Below are positions 1 through 7,455 of a stretch of 64,000 nt of DNA, one piece after another. A program made the translations under genes and the position numbers. The stretch's first letter is position 1, and the number at the start of each line of letters is the position of its first letter. Under the pieces are notes generated by a model, which had not been told where the DNA came from, did not search any database, and saw only the letters and a list, made by a program, of their open reading frames with translations. This stretch comes from Bosea sp. AS-1 (lineage in GTDB: Bacteria > Pseudomonadota > Alphaproteobacteria > Rhizobiales > Beijerinckiaceae): assembly GCF_002220095.1 (NCBI RefSeq), contig NZ_CP022372.1:716501-780500 (forward strand). Direction: 5' to 3'.

Positions 1-803
1 ACCGAGATCTCCTTCTCGATCTTTTCGACGAAGTCGCGCATCGAGCGGGCCTGGCCGGCAAGCTGGTCGCCGAGCGTCTTCTGCGCCTCGACGTCCTTGG
101 CGGCGGCGGCTTCGCGCTCCCGCCTTGCCTCGACCAGCGAGGCGAGGCGCTGGCGCTCGGCCGCGAGCTGCTCCATCTCGGCGCCGATATTGGTCTGTTC
201 GGTCGCGATCCCGTTCCGCAGCCGGACCAGCTCGGCAAGGTCGGTGCCGAGAATCTCGACCTCCTGCCGCAGATCCGGCACGACCGCGCCGAGCAGCATC
301 GAGGCACGGATGGCTTCGAGAATATCCTCCGGCCTGACCAGTACGGCGGGCGGCGGGCGCCGGCCGATGCGCTGCAGCGCCGCCAGCACTTCCGCGATCA
401 GGCCGCGCCGGCTGTCGAGCGAACGACGGATCGCCGCTTCGCTCGATTGCAGCAGCGAGAGGCGTTTTTCGAGGTCGCCGAGCTTCTGCTCGCCGGCCTG
501 GGTGCGGGCGGTCGTCTCCAGCAGCGCCTTGTTGAGGGCCGCACGGTCGGCGCGGATCGCGGCGATCTCGCCCTCGAGTTTCTCACGCACATCCTTGTTG
601 CCGGCCAGCCGCTGCTCGATCGCCTTCAGCTCGGCCTCGCGCGCCTGCTTCTCGACCAGCTTCTGCATCGCCTCCCGCTGGAGGGCCTCGGGATCCGGCG
701 GATTCGTCTGGGCGAGCGAAGGCTGCACCGTGCCGAGAAGCAAGGCGGCAGCGAGGCCCAGACCAGAGAGCGCGGTGCGAATCATCGGCAGAGCGCGATT
801 CAT
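1..803 (-). CDS. EnvC-like murein hydrolase activator (partial)
   Basis: The gene begins at the ATG at 803 and runs off the left edge, so only about 267 N-terminal codons are visible. The protein starts with a signal peptide ([10 protein letters not shown]..., a hydrophobic run, then SLAQ). A long charged region rich in Glu, Arg, Ala and Gln follows, with heptad spacing typical of the periplasmic coiled coil of EnvC/NlpD-type activators. In that family a LytM (M23) domain lies at the C terminus and activates septal peptidoglycan amidases; it would be outside this window. The start overlaps the rlmH stop in ATGA, and a peptidase of this kind follows rlmH in many Hyphomicrobiales, usually before ctpA. 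The family call rests on the coiled coil and position; the catalytic-type domain is unseen. Confidence 0.7.
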   Translation of the reverse strand, partial: MNRALPMIRTALSGLGLAAALLLGTVQPSLAQTNPPDPEALQREAMQKLVEKQAREAELKAIEQRLAGNKDVREKLEGEIAAIRADRAALNKALLETTARTQAGEQKLGDLEKRLSLLQSSEAAIRRSLDSRRGLIAEVLAALQRIGRRPPPAVLVRPEDILEAIRASMLLGAVVPDLRQEVEILGTDLAELVRLRNGIATEQTNIGAEMEQLAAERQRLASLVEARREREAAAAKDVEAQKTLGDQLAGQARSMRDFVEKIEKEIS

Positions 804-1279
804 ACCCGATGATAGGGGTGGCCGGCGACGATCGTCATCGCCCGGTAGATCTGCTCCAGCACGAGCGCGCGCACAATCTGGTGCGGCAATGTCAGCGCAC
901 CGAAAGCGAGCGTGATATCGGCACGATCGCGCACCGCTTCGCTCAGGCCATCCGCCCCACCGATCAAGAAATTCGCATGGGCGGTGCCGGCGTCACGCGC
1001 TGCGGCGAGGCGTTGGGCGAAGGCCTCGCTGCCGAGATTCCTGCCGCGCTCGTCGAGCGCGACGATCAGCCCGGGTTGGACCTTGCCGAGGATCGCTTCG
1101 GCCTCGTCACGCTTGCGCTCCTCAGGGCGACGGCCCCGGCTCTCCGGCAATTCGGCGATCTCGGGGCCGCTGAAGCCGATCGCGCGGCCGAGCGCGAGGG
1201 CGCGCTCGCGATAGCGCTCGCAGAGCTCGCGTTCCGGCCCGTCCTTGAGCCGGCCGACAGCGATGACCGCGAGCCGCAC
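800..1279 (-). CDS. rlmH: 23S rRNA (pseudouridine1915-N3)-methyltransferase RlmH
   Basis: A 159-residue SPOUT-class methyltransferase that uses S-adenosylmethionine to methylate pseudouridine 1915 in helix 69 of 23S rRNA on assembled 70S ribosomes. The length is normal. The C-terminal half carries the trefoil-knot signatures of the family: FLIGGADGL near residues 104-112 and [17 protein letters not shown], followed by the closing PYH. It lies 6 bp after rsfS and overlaps the next gene by 4 bp, so rsfS, rlmH and the envC-like gene are very likely co-transcribed. Recognition is firm. Confidence 0.96.
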   Translation of the reverse strand: MRLAVIAVGRLKDGPERELCERYRERALALGRAIGFSGPEIAELPESRGRRPEERKRDEAEAILGKVQPGLIVALDERGRNLGSEAFAQRLAAARDAGTAHANFLIGGADGLSEAVRDRADITLAFGALTLPHQIVRALVLEQIYRAMTIVAGHPYHRV

Positions 1280-1285
1280 GCCTCG

Positions 1286-1696
1286 TCAGCCGACGAGGCG
1301 CTCGTTCGGCCGGTCGGCGCCCCACATCTTCTCGAGATTGTAGAAGTCGCGCACTTCCGGCCGGAAGATATGGACGATGATGTCGCCCGTATCGATCAGC
1401 ACCCAGTCGCAAGCCGGCATCCCCTCGACCTTTGGCGTGGGCTGCCCGGCGTCCTTCAGGGCTTCGATCAGGGTTTCGGCAATCGAGGCGACGTGGCGGT
1501 TGACGCGACCCGAGGCGATGATCATCGCATCGGCCAGCGAGGTCTTGCCCACGAGGTCGATCACCGTGACATCCTCGGCCTTCATGTCGTCCAGGACACG
1601 CAGCGCGAGGGCGATGCTATCGGCAGAGGGATTGTCCGCGATAGCAGCCTGGGGAAGCGGCTTCGGCTCGGCTTCACCAAGGATTTGACGGTTCAG
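1286..1696 (-). CDS. rsfS: Ribosome silencing factor RsfS, probable non-AUG start
   Basis: RsfS binds ribosomal protein L14 and blocks subunit joining when nutrients are short. The visible core (KAEDVTVIDLVGKTSLADAM, then VNRHVASIAETLI and DWVLIDTGDIIVHIF) is the classic DUF143 fold. The first ATG (1585) would start at MKAEDV and drop the N-terminal helix. The frame stays open upstream and encodes SIALALRVLDDMKAEDV, which matches the family's usual N terminus. No ATG, GTG or TTG lies in that stretch, but a CTG at 1696 is preceded by GAGAGG with 8 nt spacing. I therefore place the start there (136 aa). If initiation is really at 1585 the protein would be 99 aa. The gene follows nadD, as in most bacteria. 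Confidence 0.85.
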   Translation of the reverse strand: MNRQILGEAEPKPLPQAAIADNPSADSIALALRVLDDMKAEDVTVIDLVGKTSLADAMIIASGRVNRHVASIAETLIEALKDAGQPTPKVEGMPACDWVLIDTGDIIVHIFRPEVRDFYNLEKMWGADRPNERLVG

Positions 1697-1765
1697 TGAC
1701 GTATCCTCTCGATGCGACGCGCTTTCAGCGCGACGCAGTTAAAATAAGCCGGAAAGGCCCGGAAT

Positions 1766-2377
1766 TCAATCGCGCCCAGCCTGCTCGCGCAGCATTGTCG
1801 AGGATAAGGCCGAGCGCCGGCCATGCAGGAAAACCCAGGCGGGCGGCTCGGTCCGGGCGAGCGTCGCGGCCTGGCTTTCGGGAATACGCCAGCGCGAAAG
1901 CCAGTTGGCGGCGGGGGAGGCCATGGCGCTGTGGGTCGAGCCCGGCCGGTCGATGATCGCGATCGGCATCATCCGGGCGATGGCGCGCCATTCGTTCCAG
2001 CGGTGGAAGCTCGCAAGATTGTCCGAGCCCATGATCCAGACGAAGCGGACGCCGGGGCAGCGGCGTTTCAGCGCCCGCAGCGTATCGGCGGTGTAGCGGG
2101 TGCGCAGCCGGGCCTCGATGCCGGTGACATGGATGCGGGCCGAGTTGGCGACGCTGCGAGCCTGGCGGATGCGCTCGGGCAGCGGCGGCAGTCTCGTGTT
2201 GTCCTTGAGCGGATTGCCCGGCGTGACCAGCCACCACACCTTGTCGAGCTGGAGCCGGCGCAGTGCCGTGAGGCTCGCCAGGCGGTGTCCGTCATGGGCC
2301 GGGTTGAAGCTGCCGCCGAACAGGCCGATGCACAGGCCGGGCGCATGGGGCGGCAGCCGCAGATGCTCGTTCGCCAT
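1766..2377 (-). CDS. nadD: Nicotinate-nucleotide adenylyltransferase NadD
   Basis: Transfers AMP from ATP to nicotinate mononucleotide to give deamido-NAD, the penultimate NAD-synthesis step. The 203-residue protein has the nucleotidyltransferase signature [14 protein letters not shown] (H-x-G-H-like motif, residues about 18-31). It also has the [12 protein letters not shown] segment, the [12 protein letters not shown] motif and a C-terminal SSTMLRE corresponding to the family's ISSTxIR. The start at 2377 ([10 protein letters not shown]) is chosen because the frame upstream of it is low-complexity and overlaps proA. It sits between proA and rsfS, the standard order. Confidence is high. Confidence 0.95.
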   Translation of the reverse strand: MANEHLRLPPHAPGLCIGLFGGSFNPAHDGHRLASLTALRRLQLDKVWWLVTPGNPLKDNTRLPPLPERIRQARSVANSARIHVTGIEARLRTRYTADTLRALKRRCPGVRFVWIMGSDNLASFHRWNEWRAIARMMPIAIIDRPGSTHSAMASPAANWLSRWRIPESQAATLARTEPPAWVFLHGRRSALSSTMLREQAGRD

Positions 2378-2408
2378 GGTTCGGGATTCGCTCAGGGCCA
2401 GGATCCGC

Positions 2409-3716
2409 TCAGGGTCTTGTCTGGCCGCTGCCGTGGACACGGTATTTGAAGGAGCAGAGCTGCTCGACGCCGACAGGGCCGCGCGCATGCATCCGCCCGG
2501 TGGCGATGCCGATCTCGGCGCCGAAGCCGAATTCGCCGCCATCGGCGAACTGGGTTGAGGCATTGTGGATGACGATGGCGGAATCGACCTCTGCCAGGAA
2601 GCGGGCGGCGGCTTCCTCGTTCGCCGTGACGATGGCGTCCGTATGGTGCGAGCCATAGCGCTCGATATGGTCGATCGCGGCGCCCAGACCGGGCACGGTC
2701 TTCACCGCGATGATGCGGTCGAGATACTCGGTGGCCCAGTCCTGCTCCGTCGCGGCGGTCACGCGGCCGTCGACAGCTTGCGCGGCCTCGTCGCCGCGCA
2801 CGGCGCAGCCGGCCTCGAGCAGGGCGGTAACGAGCGATGCGAGATGCGTCTCGGCGGCACCATCGTCGACCAGCAGGGTCTCGGCCGCCCCGCAGACGCC
2901 GGTGCGGCGCAGCTTGGCGTTGAGCAGGATGTCGCGGGCCATGGCGGGATCGGCGGCGCGATCGACGTAGACGTGGCAGTTGCCGTCGAGATGGGCGAAG
3001 ACCGGCACGCGCGCCTCGCTCTGGACGCGGGCGACGAGGCTTTTGCCGCCGCGCGGCACCACGACATCGATGTTGCCGCCAAGCCCGGCGAGGATTTCGC
3101 CGACGGCGGCGCGGTCGCGCGTCGGTACGAGCTGGATCGCGTCGGCGGGCAGGCCAGCGGCTTCCAGCCCCTCGCGCATGGCGGCGGCGATCTCGGTCGA
3201 GGAGCGGAAGGAATCGGAGCCGGCGCGCAGGATCGCGGCATTGCCGCTCTTGAGGCAAAGCGCCCCCGCATCGGCGGTGACGTTCGGGCGGCTCTCGAAA
3301 ATCACGGCGATGACGCCCAGCGGCGTCGCGACGCGCTCGAAGCGCAGCCCGTTCGGCCGAGTCCACTCCGCCAGCACGCGGCCGAGCGGATCGGCGAGCT
3401 CCGCGACTTCGGCAACGGCGTCGGCGATGGCGGCGAGGCGCTTTTCGTCGAGAGCGAGGCGGTCGATGAAGGAAGCACTCAAGCCCGCGGCCTTGCCGTC
3501 GGCGAGGTCCTGGGCATTGGCGGCAAGGATGCGGGAGTTGCGGGCGCGCAAGGCGTCGGCCATGGCGCGGAGTGCGGCGTTGCGCTGCTCGGCTGGGGCG
3601 AGCGCGACCTTGCGGGCGGCGGCGCGGGCGCGCTTGCCGAGTTCCAGCATGACGGCGCCGACATCTCGTTCGGCTCCGTTCGTTGCGATGATGCGCAGCG
3701 CGCTGTCGCTCGTCAT
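2409..3716 (-). CDS. proA: Gamma-glutamyl phosphate reductase ProA
   Basis: Second step of proline biosynthesis: NADPH-dependent reduction of gamma-glutamyl phosphate to glutamate 5-semialdehyde. The 435-residue length is normal for the family. Recognisable are the N-terminal [15 protein letters not shown] helix, [23 protein letters not shown], the dinucleotide-binding [10 protein letters not shown], and the catalytic cysteine in [13 protein letters not shown]. The C-terminal block SHHTDAIVT...[21 protein letters not shown] is also present. It lies 35 bp downstream of proB on the same strand, so proBA form an operon that continues into nadD. Confidence 0.97.
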   Translation of the reverse strand: MTSDSALRIIATNGAERDVGAVMLELGKRARAAARKVALAPAEQRNAALRAMADALRARNSRILAANAQDLADGKAAGLSASFIDRLALDEKRLAAIADAVAEVAELADPLGRVLAEWTRPNGLRFERVATPLGVIAVIFESRPNVTADAGALCLKSGNAAILRAGSDSFRSSTEIAAAMREGLEAAGLPADAIQLVPTRDRAAVGEILAGLGGNIDVVVPRGGKSLVARVQSEARVPVFAHLDGNCHVYVDRAADPAMARDILLNAKLRRTGVCGAAETLLVDDGAAETHLASLVTALLEAGCAVRGDEAAQAVDGRVTAATEQDWATEYLDRIIAVKTVPGLGAAIDHIERYGSHHTDAIVTANEEAAARFLAEVDSAIVIHNASTQFADGGEFGFGAEIGIATGRMHARGPVGVEQLCSFKYRVHGSGQTRP

Positions 3717-3751
3717 CCTGTCCCGTCCAAAATCCGCGTTCGGCCCTGAAC

Positions 3752-4876
3752 CTAGCTCAGACCGAGCGCCATGTCGTCCCGGTGGATCATCTCGGCTCGG
3801 CCCGGATAGCCGAGCACCGCCTCGATGTCGCGCGACGCCTTGCCGAGCACCAGCGCCGCTTCCGATGCGTCATAAGCGACGAGGCCGCGGCCGAGCACAT
3901 GTCCGTCGGGATCGCGGATCAGCACGGCATCGCCGCGCGAGAACTCGCCCTCGATGCGGGCAACGCCGACCGGCAGCAGGCTTGCGCCGCCCCGCAGCGC
4001 CCGGGCCGCGCCGGCATCGACATGCAGCGTGCCGCGCGGTTCCAGCGAGCCGGCGATCCAGGTCTTGCGGGCGGTCGCGGGCGTCGAGGCGGTGAGGAAC
4101 CAGGTGCAGCGCCCGCCCTGGGCGATGGTCGCAAGCGGGTTCTTGGCTCGCCCGTCGGCGATCAGCATATGGGTGCCGCCGGCGATGGCGATCTTGCCGG
4201 CCTCGATCTTGGTGCGCATGCCGCCGCGCGAAAGTTCCGAGGCCGCGCCGCCAGCCATCGCATCGATCTCCGGGGTTATGCGCTCGACCACCGGGATGTG
4301 CCGTGCGGCCGGATCCTTCGCGGGCGGGGCGGTGTAGAGCCCGTCGATGTCGGAGAAGAGCACGAGCAGGTCGGCGCCGGCCATGGTCGCGACGCGGGCG
4401 GCGAGGCGGTCGTTGTCGCCATAGCGGATTTCGGTGGTGGCGACGGTGTCGTTCTCGTTGATGACGGGGATGGCGCGCAGATCGAGCAGGCGCCCCAGCG
4501 TCGCGCGCGCGTTGAGATAACGGCGGCGCTGCTCGGTGTCGGCGAGCGTCAGCAGAATCTGACCGGCGGTCAGCCCATGGGCGCCGAGGGCCTCGGCCCA
4601 GTTGCGGGCGAGCGCGATCTGGCCGACGGCGGCCGCGGCCTGGCTTTCCTCCAGGCGCAACGGGCCGGAGGGCAGGCCGAGCACGGTGCGCCCGAGCGCG
4701 ATCGCGCCCGAGGAGACGACGAGGATGTCGGCGCCGCGCTGGTGCAATTCGGCCAGATCCTCGGCGAGCGCGGCAAGCCAGGCATGGCGCAGCCGCCCGC
4801 GGGCCCGATCGACCAGCAGGCTGGAGCCGACCTTTACGACGATGCGGCGGAACTGGGAGAGCGTGGGCGTGTTCAC
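3752..4876 (-). CDS. proB: Glutamate 5-kinase ProB with PUA domain
   Basis: Phosphorylates glutamate to gamma-glutamyl phosphate, the committed and usually proline-inhibited step. The 374-residue protein shows the amino-acid-kinase core: VVKVGSSLL near the N terminus, [32 protein letters not shown] [12 protein letters not shown], and [13 protein letters not shown] with the [13 protein letters not shown] motif. From about residue 285 it carries a PUA domain ([13 protein letters not shown]...[11 protein letters not shown]), as in E. coli-type enzymes. The start codon is GTG at 4876. It is the first gene of the minus-strand proBA-nadD run visible here. Confidence 0.97.
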   Translation of the reverse strand: MNTPTLSQFRRIVVKVGSSLLVDRARGRLRHAWLAALAEDLAELHQRGADILVVSSGAIALGRTVLGLPSGPLRLEESQAAAAVGQIALARNWAEALGAHGLTAGQILLTLADTEQRRRYLNARATLGRLLDLRAIPVINENDTVATTEIRYGDNDRLAARVATMAGADLLVLFSDIDGLYTAPPAKDPAARHIPVVERITPEIDAMAGGAASELSRGGMRTKIEAGKIAIAGGTHMLIADGRAKNPLATIAQGGRCTWFLTASTPATARKTWIAGSLEPRGTLHVDAGAARALRGGASLLPVGVARIEGEFSRGDAVLIRDPDGHVLGRGLVAYDASEAALVLGKASRDIEAVLGYPGRAEMIHRDDMALGLS

Positions 4877-4989
4877 GAGAGGTGGAACCGGTTGCGGCGA
4901 CGTCTTTGCCTGTTGGGGAAAACCGCGCGCTTGTAAAGCGCGGCGCCGCGATGACGGCTCCGTGATGGGCGCATCGAAGCCGGCTCAGA

Positions 4990-5018
4990 TTGACAGGGCG
5001 GGGCGGGATACCCATATC
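4990..5018 (+). promoter_or_regulatory. Candidate housekeeping promoter of rpsU
   Basis: A perfect TTGACA at 4990-4995 is followed after 17 nt by CATATC (5013-5018), a weak -10. It sits about 130 bp before the rpsU start, implying a long leader. The 269-bp gap 4877-5145 separates divergent proB and rpsU; nothing else in it is recognisable. Confidence 0.35.
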
Positions 5019-5145
5019 CGGGGTCGTTCCGGTCGCACCCGCTGCGTTTTCGCGCGCCCTGCGACTTTTCCGTCACTCCGGACCGCTCCGTGCCCGCCGC
5101 CTCCCGCGGTGTTGCCGCGCGTTCCCTTTGGGTCAGGAGGCCGCC

Positions 5146-5409
5146 ATGCAAGTTCTCGTCAGAGACAACAATGTCGATCAAGCGCTGCGCGTGCTGAAGA
5201 AAAAGATGCAGCGCGAAGGGGTTATGCGCGAACTGAAGCGCCGCAGGGCCTATGAGAAGCCCTCCGAGCGCCGCGCTCGCGAACGCGCCGATGCCGTGCG
5301 CCGCGCGCGGAAGGCTGCGCTCAAGCAGGCGCGACGTGAAGGTCTGGTCGCCGCGCCGCGCCCGAAAACACGCCCGTCGCGCGCTGGAAGCACAGCGCCT
5401 GCGCGTTGA
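5146..5409 (+). CDS. rpsU: 30S ribosomal protein S21
   Basis: Small basic 30S subunit protein that helps the subunit engage mRNA at initiation. The 87-residue product begins [25 protein letters not shown], the S21 signature. It continues with a very Arg/Lys-rich tail ([20 protein letters not shown]) and the extended C terminus common in alphaproteobacteria. The start at 5146 is fixed by AGGAGG at 5135-5140 with 5 nt spacing, one of the strongest ribosome binding sites here. It is a single-gene unit or leads into the DUF6481 gene 85 bp downstream. Confidence 0.95.
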   Translation: MQVLVRDNNVDQALRVLKKKMQREGVMRELKRRRAYEKPSERRARERADAVRRARKAALKQARREGLVAAPRPKTRPSRAGSTAPAR

Positions 5410-5494
5410 TTTCGATACCAATTCGCCGCGATCTGGATTATTTCGCCCGCGCAGGCTGCGAAATGGCCTGTAACAACATGAGAGATGACCACCC

Positions 5495-5869
5495 TTGAAG
5501 AACCCGAACGACCGCAGCTTCACCGACCGTCAGGCCAACTCCGCCAAAGCCAAACAGGCGCTCCTCGAGCGTTTCCAGGCACGGCCAAAGGCCGATGACC
5601 CGGTCATGGTGCAGCGACGCGCGGAGCGGGAAGCCATCGCGCAGGCCCGTGCCGAGCGCGAGGCGGAAAAGGCCAAGATCCGCGCCGAAAAGGAGCGGCT
5701 GGAGGCGATCGAGCGTGAGCGTATCGCTGAAGAGAAGCGCCAGGAAGAGCTCGCTCGCGAGGCTGCCCGCAAGGCGGAGCAGGCCAAGCGCGATGCGGAG
5801 CGCCCCCGTAAGGTGCTTCTGGAAGCGGTACAATACATGCAGCTACGATCGGCCGGCAAACGCCGCTGA
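5495..5869 (+). CDS. DUF6481 family charged coiled-coil protein
   Basis: A 124-residue soluble protein with no signal peptide, made almost wholly of charged helix. From about residue 35 it is an uninterrupted Ala/Glu/Arg/Lys run (REAIAQARAEREAEKAKIR and onward), predicted to be a long single helix or coiled coil. The start is TTG at 5495; MKNPNDRSFTDRQ precedes the helix. It resembles the alphaproteobacterial DUF6481 family of unknown function. It follows rpsU on the same strand and ends just before a strong terminator. A role in RNA or ribosome association is possible from charge and neighbourhood but is not shown. Confidence 0.75.
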   Translation: MKNPNDRSFTDRQANSAKAKQALLERFQARPKADDPVMVQRRAEREAIAQARAEREAEKAKIRAEKERLEAIERERIAEEKRQEELAREAARKAEQAKRDAERPRKVLLEAVQYMQLRSAGKRR

Positions 5870-5875
5870 TGATTT

Positions 5876-5897
5876 GGGGCGCCGCGGCGCCCCTTTT
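5876..5897 (+). terminator. Rho-independent terminator after the DUF6481 gene
   Basis: GGGGCGCC-GC-GGCGCCCC (5876-5893) forms a perfect 8-bp GC stem followed by TTTT and then CGTTT. It lies 6 bp after the stop codon and closes the rpsU/DUF6481 unit. Confidence 0.85.
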
Positions 5898-5999
5898 CGT
5901 TTCTGCCTTCCTCTTTTCGAAGACCACTTCCGGTCTGTCGGCAATCATGGCCGAAACGTGACCGAATTCATTCCGCATGCTATCGGCAAAACCGGCCAT

Positions 6000-6013
6000 G
6001 CAGATTAATCTGC
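6000..6013. promoter_or_regulatory. Palindrome upstream of the sigma factor gene
   Basis: GCAGATTAATCTGC is a perfect 14-bp inverted repeat with an AT core in GC-rich surroundings, flanked by GGCC on both sides (5995-6018). It lies 53 bp before the preferred sigma start (6066). It could be an operator; no cognate regulator is identifiable. Confidence 0.35.
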
Positions 6014-6065
6014 CGGCCGTTTGAACCTTTCCCCTGCTCGCCGCGACGAATGGGTGCGAGCCGGG

Positions 6066-6647
6066 ATGCCTGGCCTTCGAGGGGCAATGCATACGGAATC
6101 GGACGAGGATCTCGTCAAGCGGATCGCCTCGGGTGACCGGCTCGCGATGAAGGTGCTGTTTTCGCGGCATCAAGTGCGGGTCTACCGTTTCGTGCTGCGG
6201 CTCGTCCGCGACGAGACGCTTGCCGAGGATGTGATCAGTGACGTGTTCATGGATCTGTGGCGACAGGCCGATCGCTTCGAGGCTCGCGCCTCGGTCGCGA
6301 CCTGGCTGCTCGCCATCGCCAGGAACAAGGCGTGGTCGCTCATGCGCAAGCGCCGCGATGCCGAGCTGGACGAGGATTACGCCTCGAGCATCGAGGATGA
6401 GTCCGACGGCCCCGAAGTCGTGCTGCAGAAGCAGGACAAGGGTCTCGCCATCCGCGCCTGTCTCGGGCGGCTCTCGGCCGAGCACCGCGAGGTCATCGAC
6501 CTCGTCTACTATCACGAGACTTCCGTCGAGGAGGTCGCGCGGATCGTCGGGATCCCCGAGAACACAGTCAAGACCAGGCTGTTCCATGCCCGCAAGAAGC
6601 TGGGCGAGATGCTCAAGGCCGCCGGCATCGACCGGGGCTGGCCGTGA
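6066..6647 (+). CDS. ECF-family RNA polymerase sigma factor
   Basis: A two-domain extracytoplasmic-function sigma factor. Region 2 is seen in DEDLVKRIASGDRLAM, VYRFVLRLVRDETLAEDVI, DVFMDLWRQADRF and the -10-reading WLLAIARNKAWSLMRK. Region 4 is LSAEHREVIDLVYYHETSVEEVA followed by GIPENTVKTRLFHARKKL. The start is uncertain: ATG at 6066 or 6087 or TTG at 6021; homology begins just after 6087. It is followed by the anti-sigma factor gene (48 bp gap) and a subtilase gene, which form one transcription unit. By position its activity is probably controlled by the membrane anti-sigma factor. No clear autoregulated ECF promoter was recognised upstream. Confidence 0.9.
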   Translation: MPGLRGAMHTESDEDLVKRIASGDRLAMKVLFSRHQVRVYRFVLRLVRDETLAEDVISDVFMDLWRQADRFEARASVATWLLAIARNKAWSLMRKRRDAELDEDYASSIEDESDGPEVVLQKQDKGLAIRACLGRLSAEHREVIDLVYYHETSVEEVARIVGIPENTVKTRLFHARKKLGEMLKAAGIDRGWP

Positions 6648-6695
6648 AACGAAGCAATCGATGAAGCGCGGCCTGGCCGCTGCAGGAGTGGCGTC

Positions 6696-7391
6696 ATGAC
6701 CGACAGCGTCGCAAGCGATCCGAAGCGCCGCGAGCTCGAGGAGCTCCTGCCCTTCTATGCGAATGGCCGCATCGCCGCGGCGGACAGGAAGCGCGTCGAG
6801 GCCGCCCTGGCCTCTGACGCCGATCTCGCTGCCCGGCTCGAGATCATCCGCGACGACATGGCCGAGACGGTGCTGCTCAACGAGCATCTCGGCGCGCCGT
6901 CGCCGCGGGCTCTCGACAAGCTGATGGCCGGCATCGAGGCCGAGCAGCGGCCGGCGCCGCTCCTGTCCCGCGCCACGGATGGCCTGAGTAAGGGCTTTCT
7001 GGGCTGGCTCGGCGGGCTGCTGGCGGCGCAGCCGCCGCGCCGCCTTGCCTATGCCGGCGCTTTCGCCGTCGCGTTGATCGCGCTGCAGGGCGTCGCGATC
7101 ACGGGGCTGGCGCTGCGCGATGCCGGCGGCGGATACCAGACCGCCTCGGCGCCGGGCGCGCACTCCTCGGAGCGCTATGTGTTGCTGAGCTTCGCCCCCG
7201 AAGCTCGGGCTGGCGAGATCGCCTCCTTCTTCAAGCGCTTCGACGCCTCGGTGGTCGACGGGCCGCGTGCCAACGGTTTCTTCAAGGTCCGCGTCGGCGA
7301 TGCCTCGCTCTCCGCCGCCCAGGTCGATGCGATCGCAGCGCGGATGAAAGCCGAGAGCGGCATCGTCAGTTTCGTCGCGGCCGCGCCGTGA
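6696..7391 (+). CDS. Membrane anti-sigma factor with subtilisin-propeptide-like periplasmic domain
   Basis: A 231-residue bitopic protein. Residues 1-80 are a helical cytoplasmic domain (ELEELLPFYANGRIAAADRK...) like anti-sigma domains, but without the His-x3-Cys-x2-Cys zinc motif. One membrane segment spans about 117-139 (LAYAGAFAVALIALQGVAIT). Residues 160-231 form a small periplasmic alpha/beta domain starting YVLLSFAPEARAGEI. This stretch resembles the start of the propeptide-like region of the next gene's protease (VLFELAPNADADTV; shared V-L-x3-AP-x-A-x-A pattern) and the I9/fervidolysin-type prodomain layout. The anti-sigma call follows from position after the sigma gene plus topology. 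The prodomain resemblance is my reading and needs a profile search. Confidence 0.8.
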   Translation: MTDSVASDPKRRELEELLPFYANGRIAAADRKRVEAALASDADLAARLEIIRDDMAETVLLNEHLGAPSPRALDKLMAGIEAEQRPAPLLSRATDGLSKGFLGWLGGLLAAQPPRRLAYAGAFAVALIALQGVAITGLALRDAGGGYQTASAPGAHSSERYVLLSFAPEARAGEIASFFKRFDASVVDGPRANGFFKVRVGDASLSAAQVDAIAARMKAESGIVSFVAAAP

Positions 7392-7455
7392 CGGTCGGTT
7401 CTGGTGCTGTGGCCGCGCGCTGTGGCATGATCGGTTGAGGCAGGAGGATCAGGTC

